A stretch of DNA of 9,190 bases from CAZSPL01 sp964608735 (GTDB lineage Bacteria; JAJVIF01; JAPKYR01; CAZSPL01). The stretch is from contig CAZSPL010000165.1 of assembly GCA_964608735.1 (NCBI GenBank), positions 1 through 9,190 on the forward strand. The letters run 5' to 3'. Position 1 is the first letter of the stretch. Each line of letters begins with the position of its first letter. The notes beneath the pieces were generated by a model, which was not told the origin of the DNA, ran no database searches, and saw nothing but the letters and a program-made list of their open reading frames with translations. The position numbers were made by a program, and so were the translations under genes. Below, piece after piece: positions 1-7,523 of this stretch.

Positions 1-1216
1 CGACGGTGACCTCTGGGTTTCCAACAACCCCGATTTCGCTTCTGTTCCGGATAACGGAACCAAGACCGAGCCTTACTCAGACCCCTACCAGGCTTACGCC
101 GCGCTTTCGAGTAACCCCGGTGCGACTATCGTCATCGATTACGGTACCGGTTCGTATAACTTGACAACCTACTTCTACTGCTCCGGCACCACATACAACG
201 ATGTCACATTCCGAGGTTACTCGTGGTACACCGATCCCGGTGGACGACCGACCATCAACATCATGTACGGCGGAACCTATGGTTTTTACGTCTCAGGTAC
301 CCAGAATTTCACTGTCCAGGGACTGAAATTCGACCATGGCGCGGGGTCGTACTACTGCAACAGGACCCTCTATCTTACGGGTAGTTCGCAGAACCCGACG
401 ATCCGCGACTGCGTCTTCACCGGAAGGTCCACCTACAGTTACATGCAGGCTATTGATGAATGGTCCTGCCCCGGCTTCACATTTACGCACAACCTGGTCG
501 AGAGCTTTGGCCCCGCGACAAACTACTCAAGCACCTATATCTACGCCGTTCGTATGACCAACTCCATTTCGGGCACCAGGACGGTTACCTACAACGAGTT
601 CACCGACCTTTACCCGAGCTCGGTAAACTACTACTACAGCCAGCTCCAGGTCATCGGCCTCCGCACCCCCGGCGGCACCTGCAACCTGACAAACAACCTC
701 ATCCACCACATCCATCCGAGCTATAATTCGGGTTATGCAGAGCAGGTAGGTTATATCTTCTACAACTCGACCGGCAACTACGGCACTTACAACTTCTCGA
801 ACAACACCATGGACAACATCGACTTCTCGAACAGCGCCTCGATCAGTTACGCCCTCTATGCCTATTTCAACTCATATACAGGCCAGGCCCCGGTCTCCAG
901 GAGTAACATCCTATCTATTTACACGGGTAACTCATACCAGTACATGTACGGCTACTACCACTACTACAACGGCGTTAACGGTGTGACCTACTGCGATGCT
1001 TACAAGGTCGACGACTACGCCTACCAGGGATTCTCCACCATGACCGGCAACATCCAAGTCGACCCCGAGTTCGAAAACAACACCACCGCCCCCTACGACT
1101 ACCATCTCCAGAGCGGTTCTCCTTGTGAAGGAACCGGTTATAACGGCGAGGATATGGGCTGCTATGGCAATATGGCAGCTGGCGAGACGATTGTCGGTCT
1201 CGTTACACCCGAGTAA
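1..1216 (+). CDS. Right-handed beta-helix repeat protein, secreted type (5' end missing)
   Basis: The reading frame is open from base 2 to the TAA at 1214-1216, giving 404 visible codons; the true start and any signal peptide lie before the window. A TTG at 161 could be called as a start, but the frame is coding-like before it, with a GTKTEPYSDPYQAYAAL stretch. That resembles the beginning of DUF1565/pectate-lyase-like beta-helix domains, where a 'GT...PY/F..iq.A' motif precedes 'I.v..GtY'. Successive strand-turn repeats follow, for example FTVQGLKFDHG, PTIRDCVFTG, FTFTHNLVES, VTYNEFTDLY, CNLTNNLIHHI and YNFSNNTMDNI. The C-terminus (DPEFENN...YHLQSGSPCEGTG....DMGCYG) matches the usual ending of parallel beta-helix proteins (DP.F....dyhL..gSP.i..G...d.Ga.G). 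No sorting domain is visible after it. It is probably exported and may bind or cleave polysaccharide, but no catalytic residues could be assigned. The protein is very rich in Tyr and Asn and has several Cys. The fold is fairly certain; the function is not known. Confidence 0.8.
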   Translation, partial: DGDLWVSNNPDFASVPDNGTKTEPYSDPYQAYAALSSNPGATIVIDYGTGSYNLTTYFYCSGTTYNDVTFRGYSWYTDPGGRPTINIMYGGTYGFYVSGTQNFTVQGLKFDHGAGSYYCNRTLYLTGSSQNPTIRDCVFTGRSTYSYMQAIDEWSCPGFTFTHNLVESFGPATNYSSTYIYAVRMTNSISGTRTVTYNEFTDLYPSSVNYYYSQLQVIGLRTPGGTCNLTNNLIHHIHPSYNSGYAEQVGYIFYNSTGNYGTYNFSNNTMDNIDFSNSASISYALYAYFNSYTGQAPVSRSNILSIYTGNSYQYMYGYYHYYNGVNGVTYCDAYKVDDYAYQGFSTMTGNIQVDPEFENNTTAPYDYHLQSGSPCEGTGYNGEDMGCYGNMAAGETIVGLVTPE

Positions 1217-1268
1217 TCGTTTCCCTGACTCGCGAAATCCCGGTTTCGCATCGTTCAATCGTTTTACC

Positions 1269-1295
1269 AGCCCCCGCATATGCGGGGGCTTTTTT
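1269..1295 (+). terminator. Rho-independent terminator after the beta-helix gene
   Basis: A perfect inverted repeat (AGCCCCCGC, a four-base ATAT loop, GCGGGGGCT) occupies 1269-1290. It is followed directly by T residues through 1295, six T in a row. It lies 52 bases after the stop codon at 1216 and ahead of the next promoter. The very GC-rich nine-pair stem with a U-tract is the textbook form. It separates the beta-helix gene from the glycosyltransferase operon. Confidence 0.93.
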
Positions 1296-1357
1296 CGACC
1301 CCGCATCGATCAGCCGGGGCCATTAGGGACTTGGCGATAATACACACCCGTCCCCTG

Positions 1358-1366
1358 TGCTATAAT
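1358..1366 (+). promoter_or_regulatory. Extended -10 promoter for the glycosyltransferase operon
   Basis: The sequence TGCTATAAT is a perfect extended -10 element (TG, one base, then consensus TATAAT). No good -35 box is found 16-18 bases upstream; the stretch there is TAATAC/AATACA. A TTGGCG at 1331-1336 is 24 bases away, which is too far. Extended -10 promoters often do without a -35 box. Transcription would begin near 1373, leaving a leader of roughly 39 bases before the ATG at 1412. The position between the upstream terminator and the first operon gene supports the call. Confidence 0.7.
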
Positions 1367-1402
1367 CTTCCCATTAAACGTAGCAGCGAAAGGGCTTGTT
1401 TA

Positions 1403-1407
1403 AAGGA
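1403..1407 (+). promoter_or_regulatory. Ribosome binding site for the first glycosyltransferase
   Basis: AAGGA lies four bases before the ATG at 1412, a slightly short spacing. A TAG stop (1409-1411) stands in the same frame immediately before the ATG, so 1412 is the first possible start in this frame. Confidence 0.6.
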
Positions 1408-1411
1408 ATAG

Positions 1412-3082
1412 ATGGATTCGAAGCGCGTAATCCTTCTTCTTCTGCTCATCCTGCTCCTCGCCCTTGGCGTGCGCCTTTTCATGGCGCGGTATGAGAACGA
1501 CATCGGCGTGGATTCATATCACTATGCCCTGATGGGGCAGAATATCCTTGAAGGGAAGTGGGACACATGGGACCCCAACGGCGGACGATGGACCCTCCCG
1601 CCGTTCTTCCCGCTGCTCATCGCCCTCTTTCACCTGCTCATCCCCGATATCGAGACCGCCGGACGCGCCGCGAGCATGTTCTCCGGCGTGCTGACATGCT
1701 TCACGATATTCCTCATCGCGCGAAAGCTCTACGGCGACAAGGCGTCGCTCATCGCGGCGTTCCTTTGCGCGGTGACGCCCATCCTCACCGATTATTCGTT
1801 GCTCGTGCTTACGGAGATGACGTTCGCATTCCTCTTCGGCCTTGCCCTGCTGTTCTCGTACCATACGCTGGATGAGCGAAGCCGATGGTATTACCCGTTC
1901 CTGACCGGGGTCGTATGCGCGTTGATGTACCAGACCAAGGCGTACGGGCTGACTTTCATCCTGTTCGCGCTGCTCGTAATCGCAATCGGAAACCGTTACA
2001 AATTCAAGCTCGGCGGGAAATTCCTGTGGCGCTCAATGGCCCTGACCCTCGCCGGATGGCTCGTGCTGGTCATCCCGTACTGGATATTCCTCTACGACTA
2101 CCACGGAAAATTCGTGCTCGACGGCAAGGCGGTTGGACAACTGAGCCGCATGTTCGCGCACGATATCCCGGATGAGCGCATCGACCCGCGCTACGAGGGC
2201 ACACTCATCGAGCTCGATGACGGGACACTCGATTACGAGGTGCTTCACGAGCAATTCATCAAGCCGCCGAAGCCGCTCGATTTCTCGAAGTGGTTTGTGC
2301 ACAAATACATCAAGAAGCTGATACAGATATTCTGGGATTTCCCCGCCGCGTTCACCTACCCCAACGACATACCGTTATTGAATATCCTGACGATAATCCT
2401 CATCGGGCTCGGGCTATTCACGATGCCGCTCAACGCGCGGCACAACTTCGCGTCGATATTCCTGCTGCTCTGGATGCTGCCTTATTTCACTGTGCTGCCG
2501 ATGGTGTTCATTGAGGTGCGTTACTACATCCCGCTCATCGCGGTGCTGAATATATTCGCGGCGCTCGGCGCGCTGAGGATGTCCGAATGGCTGCGGTCAT
2601 GCTTCCCCATGTTCCACCGCAGCTCGTTCTACCGCAAGCATGCGCTTGGGATCATCCTTGTGGTGATATTCATATTTTTCCTGCCGAAGAATACCCTCAA
2701 GGCGACCCATGCCGCCGACCCCGATATTTTTTACAACGAATACAAAATCGCCGCCGAATGGATAAAGGACAACTACGACCCCGTGCCGGAGCCGATAATC
2801 GAGTACACGCACTCGGTCAGCTACTACGCGGGGGTGCGGTCGCTTCAGCTTCCGAATACCGACCTGGAAAACCTCGTACGGTTCGCCCGCGAGCGCGGAG
2901 CACGGCTTGTGGTGATCGACGATAAATTCACGATGCGGCGGAGGAAACGTCCCGGGCTGGAGATGCTCTTCGACCCGGAGAGATACATGAAGATGCTTCC
3001 CGGCTACGGGGTGAAGCTCGTTTACATAGATGATAAATACTGGGAGCACCGTATATTCATATACGAAGTACAGTCTTCGTAG
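1412..3082 (+). CDS. GT-C membrane glycosyltransferase, ArnT/PMT_2-like
   Basis: This 556-residue protein is probably an integral-membrane glycosyltransferase that takes a sugar from a polyprenyl-phosphate donor and transfers it to an acceptor on the outer face of the cytoplasmic membrane. The first membrane helix (about residues 5-24) is followed by a loop with END..GVDSYHY (D30, D34), in the position of the catalytic acidic residue of GT-C enzymes. Next come PPFFPLLIALFHLL, a helix with a conserved-looking TE (T134-E135), several further helices, and a VRYYIPLIAVL motif (R370) seen in many PMT_2/RgtA-D-like proteins. Beyond the last helix (near residue 430) is a soluble C-terminal domain of about 110 residues (EYKIAAEWIKDNY ... 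SVSYYAGVR ... ARLVVIDD), typical of this group. It is the first gene of the operon, with an extended -10 promoter and AAGGA upstream. The family is well supported; sugar and acceptor are unknown. No gene symbol is justified, since ArnT-like family members have many different substrates. Confidence 0.86.
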   Translation: MDSKRVILLLLLILLLALGVRLFMARYENDIGVDSYHYALMGQNILEGKWDTWDPNGGRWTLPPFFPLLIALFHLLIPDIETAGRAASMFSGVLTCFTIFLIARKLYGDKASLIAAFLCAVTPILTDYSLLVLTEMTFAFLFGLALLFSYHTLDERSRWYYPFLTGVVCALMYQTKAYGLTFILFALLVIAIGNRYKFKLGGKFLWRSMALTLAGWLVLVIPYWIFLYDYHGKFVLDGKAVGQLSRMFAHDIPDERIDPRYEGTLIELDDGTLDYEVLHEQFIKPPKPLDFSKWFVHKYIKKLIQIFWDFPAAFTYPNDIPLLNILTIILIGLGLFTMPLNARHNFASIFLLLWMLPYFTVLPMVFIEVRYYIPLIAVLNIFAALGALRMSEWLRSCFPMFHRSSFYRKHALGIILVVIFIFFLPKNTLKATHAADPDIFYNEYKIAAEWIKDNYDPVPEPIIEYTHSVSYYAGVRSLQLPNTDLENLVRFARERGARLVVIDDKFTMRRRKRPGLEMLFDPERYMKMLPGYGVKLVYIDDKYWEHRIFIYEVQSS

Positions 3083-3086
3083 GAAC

Positions 3087-3090
3087 AGGA
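3087..3090 (+). promoter_or_regulatory. Ribosome binding site for the 35-residue ORF
   Basis: AGGA stands seven bases before the ATG at 3098, a good spacing. It supports translation of the short ORF between the first and second glycosyltransferases. Confidence 0.5.
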
Positions 3091-3097
3091 CCGGGCA

Positions 3098-3205
3098 ATG
3101 AAAGATGACGATGTAAAGGATTATCCCCTCTGGCTGAAGATAATCGCCCTCGCGTGGATGATTGTAGCGTATCTCGCATATTACCATTACAACCCGTTCG
3201 GGTAA
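3098..3205 (+). CDS. Small single-pass membrane protein (35 aa), hypothetical
   Basis: A short ORF runs from the ATG at 3098 to the TAA at 3203-3205, 15 bases after the first glycosyltransferase and 5 bases before the likely GTG start of the second. The product starts MKDDDVKDY, has one hydrophobic helix at about residues 10-28 (LWLKIIALAWMIVAYLAYY), and ends HYNPFG. AGGA lies seven bases upstream. It fits neatly into the operon, and its end explains why the second glycosyltransferase has no ribosome binding site of its own: translation is probably coupled. It may be an accessory subunit or stabiliser of a neighbouring enzyme, but no family was recognised. It is in the same frame as the preceding gene, separated by the TAG at 3080-3082 and five codons, so stop readthrough or an old C-terminal extension is an alternative. 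It could also be a chance ORF. Confidence 0.55.
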   Translation: MKDDDVKDYPLWLKIIALAWMIVAYLAYYHYNPFG

Positions 3206-3210
3206 TCCCG

Positions 3211-5301
3211 GTGGCCGCTTTGAGCGTAATCGCATTCATAGCATCGGTATTCTGCATACACGCGACCGGACGCGCGGCGCGAAAGTTGCTGCGCATCGAT
3301 GACGATGGCGATCCGCTCCATTCGTTCCTCGTTTCGTGTGCCCTCGGGATGATGCTTCTCAGCGGGTTGGCGTTCCTGCTGCTCGCGACGGGAATCGGCT
3401 ATCGTGTTGTATTCGCAGTAATCGTTTACGCGGGCGGCATCTACGGTTTCATCACCGCGCGCGGGCCGTTCTTCTCGGCATTCAAGGAAATCGGCAAGAC
3501 CGCGTTCGCGACCGGAAGGCCGCTAAGGCGGTTATTCGCATACTTGATAATCTTTTTCCTGCTGCTCACGTTCTACATCACCCTCGCACCGACGACGGCA
3601 TGGGATGCCCTTACCTACCACTATCCCCTGCCCGCGCGATGGCTCGAAGCGCACTCGTTCGTGAATATCCCCGAAATAATCTACTCGGATTTCCCGTCAT
3701 CGGCGGAGCTGATATTTATCTATGGTTTCGCCGCATATTCGGACACCGTAGCGAATCAACTTACCTGGTTCGCCGGATTCCTCTGCGTGCTATACCTGTT
3801 TTATCTTGGGCGAAAGCATCTCAGTGTCGAAGCCGGGCTCGGGGCGGCAATCATTTTCCTCAGCTACCCGGTGGTCTACATCGAAGGCTTGCAGGGCGGG
3901 TATATCGACCTCGTCCAGACGTTCTATATCTTCGCCATGCTTGACGCATTATATGAATGGTCGGAATCCGGGAGATGGCTGAATATCGTGCTCGCGGGGT
4001 TGTTCAGCGGATTCCTGATGTGCATCAAGCATTCGGGAGTGCTGACATTCGCATTCGCCCTTATATACCTCATCTACGCCGGCTACAAAAAGCTCACCAA
4101 ATTCTCGACGATTGCCGGCGCGATACTGATACTCATCGCGCTGACGTGGATACTTCCTCTCGGATGGTATATCAAAAGCCAAATCTATACAGGCAACCCG
4201 TTATACCCGTTCCTCTATTACAAATTCGGCGGCGTATTGTCTTCGGCGCCGGATATCATGTACTGGGCGAATCCGACCATGAAGGCTGGATTCATACTCA
4301 CGGTGCTCTATCCGATTTTCGCGACGTTCGATGTCCCCATGGTCCAGCTCGCGTTTAGACTACTTCCCCCGAGCATCATCGTGTTGATACCGTTCCTGTT
4401 CATTCGATTCAGGCATACCGGTTTCAGGGATTTCCTTCTCGGCTATGTCATCTACTTCATCGTTCTGATATCGATCGTCGAACCGAGCGAGCCGCGCTAC
4501 AACCTCGCCGCATGGGCGCTTTTAGCCATACTCTCACTCGATGCCGCCTTCCATTTTTCGGCGCGCGCGAAATGGCTCGGGAGAATCATCATCCCCATCG
4601 CGATAATCATCCCCCTTGCAGTAGGCTCGGTCGTACTTTCGGCGCGTTATGTCAACTACAGGCACAAGGCTATATGGACAGCACAGCCGAGGGATGAATA
4701 TTACCTCGGCGGTGGGAAACACGTTCCCCTCGACTGCTACCCGATGATGCACTACCTCAATGGCATCGATGATGACGGCGCGAAGATCCTGCTCGCCGAA
4801 CCGAGGGTGTTCGTTCTCGATGACGGTGTGAATTACACCATCGCATATCCGTTCCAGACGGATAATCTCTGGGACTGGAATAAAATCAGCTATAAAGAGC
4901 TGCCGGGATTGCTCGATGAATACGGCTTCACTTACATCGCCGTCACATACGGCCCGAACTACCGTGGTCTGTGCGAAGCGTGGTTCATCATGAATCTCCG
5001 AACCGAAGTCGACCCCGGCGCGGATTATGCATCGCAGCCCGACGTCGAGCCAGGCATGGGCAACATGCATTACATGCGCCTCGCCGCATATTCCAATCCG
5101 CATCTCACATACGAGGAAAAACCCGGATGGGACCCGCGATTCCTCTACGACGGGAGGTTCAAGAGCATCGATGATTTGTTCGCATCGGAGGGGAATATCG
5201 ATGTCAAGCTCGCCGCGTCTATAATATGGCTCGCCCGCGAGGGTTATATCGAGAGGGCATTCACCAGTCCATACGGGCTGGTCTACAGGATTGTCGAATA
5301 G
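3211..5301 (+). CDS. GT-C membrane glycosyltransferase, first of two tandem paralogues
   Basis: This is a multi-pass membrane protein of 696 residues from the GTG at 3211. It is probably a lipid-linked-sugar glycosyltransferase of the RgtA/B/C/D-like PMT_2 group. The frame is open back to a GTG at 3154, but that start would overlap the 35-residue ORF and add a non-hydrophobic 19-residue leader. With the start at 3211 the protein begins MAALSVIAFIASVFC, aligning with the next gene's start. Motifs: AWDALTYHYPLPARWL in the first outer loop (W131, D132), FPSSAEL, GGYID at 229-233, IKH, WYIKSQIYTGNPLYPF (T327-P330), and EPRYNLAAWALL in a late helix. A soluble C-terminal domain of about 200 residues contains YGFTYIAVTYG. 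The Asp of WDA is the likely acidic catalytic residue by analogy with GT-C enzymes. There is no clear Shine-Dalgarno before 3211, so coupling to the short upstream ORF is likely. Substrate and acceptor are unknown. Confidence 0.84.
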   Translation: MAALSVIAFIASVFCIHATGRAARKLLRIDDDGDPLHSFLVSCALGMMLLSGLAFLLLATGIGYRVVFAVIVYAGGIYGFITARGPFFSAFKEIGKTAFATGRPLRRLFAYLIIFFLLLTFYITLAPTTAWDALTYHYPLPARWLEAHSFVNIPEIIYSDFPSSAELIFIYGFAAYSDTVANQLTWFAGFLCVLYLFYLGRKHLSVEAGLGAAIIFLSYPVVYIEGLQGGYIDLVQTFYIFAMLDALYEWSESGRWLNIVLAGLFSGFLMCIKHSGVLTFAFALIYLIYAGYKKLTKFSTIAGAILILIALTWILPLGWYIKSQIYTGNPLYPFLYYKFGGVLSSAPDIMYWANPTMKAGFILTVLYPIFATFDVPMVQLAFRLLPPSIIVLIPFLFIRFRHTGFRDFLLGYVIYFIVLISIVEPSEPRYNLAAWALLAILSLDAAFHFSARAKWLGRIIIPIAIIIPLAVGSVVLSARYVNYRHKAIWTAQPRDEYYLGGGKHVPLDCYPMMHYLNGIDDDGAKILLAEPRVFVLDDGVNYTIAYPFQTDNLWDWNKISYKELPGLLDEYGFTYIAVTYGPNYRGLCEAWFIMNLRTEVDPGADYASQPDVEPGMGNMHYMRLAAYSNPHLTYEEKPGWDPRFLYDGRFKSIDDLFASEGNIDVKLAASIIWLAREGYIERAFTSPYGLVYRIVE

Positions 5302-5321
5302 ATGTTGAATTAATGTTGAAT
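5302..5321 (+). repeat. Duplicated start region (ATGTTGAAT twice) with 3-codon mini-ORF
   Basis: ATGTTGAAT occurs at 5302-5310 and again at 5313-5321, two bases apart. The first copy directly follows the TAG of the preceding gene and reads ATG TTG AAT TAA. Its stop overlaps the second ATG as TAATG (5311-5315). The second ATG is in frame with the third glycosyltransferase. The arrangement looks like an 11-base tandem duplication of an original start codon, or a minimal coupling ORF. The nearest Shine-Dalgarno-like sequence, AGGA at 5287-5290, is 11 bases before the first ATG and 22 bases before the second. Confidence 0.75.
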
Positions 5322-7523
5322 TTAGCGACATTTTTCGGACTCCTCCTCTGCGCCGCGGCATTCTACGGCACCGGCAGGCGCGTGCTCGCATGGTGCCGAC
5401 TCGACTTCGATGACCCGCTAGCCGACTGGGTATTGTCCACCACCGCCGGGCTGATAATCGTCTCGAACCTCGTGATGCTCGCCGGATTCATCGGCCTCCT
5501 CTATAAAACGACATTCTGGATAATCCTTCTCGCGCTGATACTGCTCAACATCGCGCCGATACTTAAATTCATCCGTCGCGCATTCTCGCGTGACGCATGG
5601 ATGGGATGGACCGCATTCTCTTTATGGGAAAAACTCCTTCTCATCGTGATGGGCATCTATCTCGCCATTCGCCTGTTTAACACATTCGCGCCGCCGATAA
5701 CCTGGGATGCCACCACGCATCACTATCTCGTCCCCTCGATGTACCTCAAGGCGCATCGCATCTACGACTTCCCCCACGTCATTTTCTCCTACTACCCGTC
5801 GCTCATCGAAATGCTCTACCTCTTCGGCATGGGACTCGTGAAAGACCTGCTGTCAAGCCATATCGGATGGATGTTCGGCCCGCTCGCCGCCGCCGCCATC
5901 TATGCGTTCGGCGCGAAGTTCTTCACGAAACGCGTCGGCCTGATAGCATCGGCGATATTCCTCAGCCTCGGCGGTATCGGGGTGCAGATGGACGGCGGCT
6001 ATGTCGATCTCCCGCAGGCGCTGTTCAGCATCCTGTGCCTCTACAAGCTGCTCGAATGGCGCGAATCACGCCGCGCGCGCGACTTCATCCTCGCCGCCCT
6101 GCTCTTCTCGGCAAATCTCGCGACCAAGCATCTCGGCTATGCATTCCTCCCGCCGGTGCTTGTATACATCGCCATCGTCGTAATCAGGGAGCACAGGACG
6201 GGAATTCCATCGCTCGTGAAACATATTTTCGCGTTCGTTCTGCTTATGCTGATTCTCCCGCTCGCATGGTACATTCGCGCCTACATCCTCACCGGCAATC
6301 CGTTCTTCCCGTTTCCTGTATTCGGCTTCCCGACGCTGAGGTATCCCCCGCTCGAATTGTCGACATGGGTGAACCCGGGATTCAAGAAAAACATCGCGAC
6401 GCTGATATCCTATCTCTGGTTTCTCACGACCGACATGGGTGTCGAAGGCGCGCTCGGGAAACGATTCACGCCGTATTTCCTCGCGATGCTGCCGTTCTTC
6501 TGGCTCGCGTTCAGGAAGGGCACATATGCTTCGAGCGTGCTCTTCTGGTTCTGCCTGTACTTCATGGGATTCGTCTTCTATTCCTCTCCCGTCAAGACGC
6601 GTTACATGCTTTTCTTCATGCCGTTCATGTCGCTTCTCGCGGCGGATATTTTGAACAAACTCCTCCTGCTCCCCGGGAAGAGCTTTTCGTTCCGCAAACA
6701 ACTGAACGAACGGTTCGAGTGGCGGATGCTCGTTTCGTTCATCACGATAATCCTGATTTTCATCCCGCTGCTTACGACGGTCTTTCAGACGACATCATTC
6801 ATCCGCGAGCATACATTCAAGGTCATCGTCGGCATGTGGAAGCCGGTTGATTACCGCCTGCGCGAATCCCCGCGCAACTGGAGCGCCATCGAGTGGATGA
6901 ATGAAAATCTTCCCGAAGATTCGCTCATCCTCGCGGTGGAAGCGCGGATGTACGGCCTCGACCGGGACTGGATAACCTGGCTGGGCCTCGAAGACGAGCC
7001 GATTCCGCAAACCCCCGCCGACAACGTTCGCCTGTGGAAAAAATACGGATTCACGCACCTGTGGATCGGCGATGATGCCACCACGAAAACGCTGATGTAT
7101 TACAACATCCTCAACCTGCCCGGCGATGAAGACGAAGTGGTCTTCCATCTCCAGGATTTGTGGTACGACTTCTTCGGGCGGCGATTCTCCAACAGCGTCG
7201 TGAATGAGCATCTGAAGAAATACTGGATGCCGCGCGAACTGGCATACAATGGGTATGAATTATACGAGAACGGCGAGCGCGTGACCGACCTCTCGGGCAA
7301 TCCGCTCTACAAGGCGCGGCGAAGCGATATCCTTAACGACCCGCTCAAAATGGCGCAGATAAATTTCGTGGATTCCATACGCGAGCTCGTTCGTACCGGC
7401 GGCCTGCACATCGTCTATCCCCCGCCCGACTGGCCGAAGAAGGAAGAGCTGACATTCGTACTGAAGACCGATTATGAGACATACAGGCTGGAGCATGAAG
7501 AAGTCAGGGCGGTTGGGGATTAG
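5313..7523 (+). CDS. GT-C membrane glycosyltransferase, second tandem paralogue
   Basis: This 736-residue multi-pass membrane protein is a diverged paralogue of the gene just upstream and presumably does related chemistry with lipid-phosphate sugars. The frame stays open back to 5226, but that part is the out-of-frame end of the preceding gene. The ATG at 5313 gives MLNLATFFGLLLCAAAFYGTG, a proper first helix. Motifs match the neighbour: ITWDATTHHYLVPSMYL with W131 and D132 at exactly the same residue numbers, YPSLIEML, GGYVD at 228-232, TKHLG, WYIRAYILTGNPFFPF (T327-P330, again identical numbering), and KTRYMLFFMPFMSLLAADIL. The C-terminal soluble part (about residues 520-736) begins NWSAIEWMNENLPEDS, includes KYGFTHLWIGDD, and is longer than in the neighbour. 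The gene starts 11 bases after the previous stop. Its TAG (7521-7523) interlocks with the TAA of the opposing minus-strand gene. The family is secure; the substrate is unknown. Confidence 0.85.
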   Translation: MLNLATFFGLLLCAAAFYGTGRRVLAWCRLDFDDPLADWVLSTTAGLIIVSNLVMLAGFIGLLYKTTFWIILLALILLNIAPILKFIRRAFSRDAWMGWTAFSLWEKLLLIVMGIYLAIRLFNTFAPPITWDATTHHYLVPSMYLKAHRIYDFPHVIFSYYPSLIEMLYLFGMGLVKDLLSSHIGWMFGPLAAAAIYAFGAKFFTKRVGLIASAIFLSLGGIGVQMDGGYVDLPQALFSILCLYKLLEWRESRRARDFILAALLFSANLATKHLGYAFLPPVLVYIAIVVIREHRTGIPSLVKHIFAFVLLMLILPLAWYIRAYILTGNPFFPFPVFGFPTLRYPPLELSTWVNPGFKKNIATLISYLWFLTTDMGVEGALGKRFTPYFLAMLPFFWLAFRKGTYASSVLFWFCLYFMGFVFYSSPVKTRYMLFFMPFMSLLAADILNKLLLLPGKSFSFRKQLNERFEWRMLVSFITIILIFIPLLTTVFQTTSFIREHTFKVIVGMWKPVDYRLRESPRNWSAIEWMNENLPEDSLILAVEARMYGLDRDWITWLGLEDEPIPQTPADNVRLWKKYGFTHLWIGDDATTKTLMYYNILNLPGDEDEVVFHLQDLWYDFFGRRFSNSVVNEHLKKYWMPRELAYNGYELYENGERVTDLSGNPLYKARRSDILNDPLKMAQINFVDSIRELVRTGGLHIVYPPPDWPKKEELTFVLKTDYETYRLEHEEVRAVGD

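Noticed and set aside
1232..1249. Inverted repeat GCGAAA/TTTCGC after the beta-helix gene
   Set aside because: It is a short six-pair stem with no T-tract; the stronger hairpin at 1269-1290 accounts for termination.
1298..1319. Second GC-rich inverted repeat (CCCCG ... CGGGG) after the terminator
   Set aside because: The stem is only five pairs with an 11-base loop and no T-run follows, so it is not a supported terminator.
1331..1336. TTGGCG as a -35 box for the operon promoter
   Set aside because: The spacing to TATAAT at 1361 is 24 bases, outside the functional range; the extended -10 motif explains the promoter better.
3154..3210. GTG at 3154 as the start of the second glycosyltransferase
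   Set aside because: The extra 19 residues do not align with the paralogue, overlap the small membrane ORF, and have no good ribosome binding site; the start at 3211 gives matching motif numbering.
2597..3235. Minus-strand ORF of 212 codons across the first/second glycosyltransferase junction
   Set aside because: It is antisense to clear genes, rich in Arg/His/Pro as shadow frames are, and no family is recognised.
5226..5312. ATG at 5226 as the start of the third glycosyltransferase
   Set aside because: It would lie inside the coding end of the preceding gene in another frame; the ATG at 5313 gives a proper first helix and identical motif positions to the paralogue.
4534..5391. Long minus-strand ORF of 285 codons antisense to the second glycosyltransferase
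   Set aside because: It lies wholly opposite well-supported coding sequence, has no recognisable motif or hydrophobic pattern, and results from third-position GC bias.
6066..6701. Minus-strand ORF of 211 codons antisense to the third glycosyltransferase
   Set aside because: It is a highly charged shadow frame (Glu/Arg runs) opposite membrane helices of the real gene.
5867..6850. Plus-strand ORF of 327 codons overlapping the third glycosyltransferase in another frame
   Set aside because: Its Arg/Ala/His-rich composition and total overlap with a motif-bearing gene mark it as a shadow.
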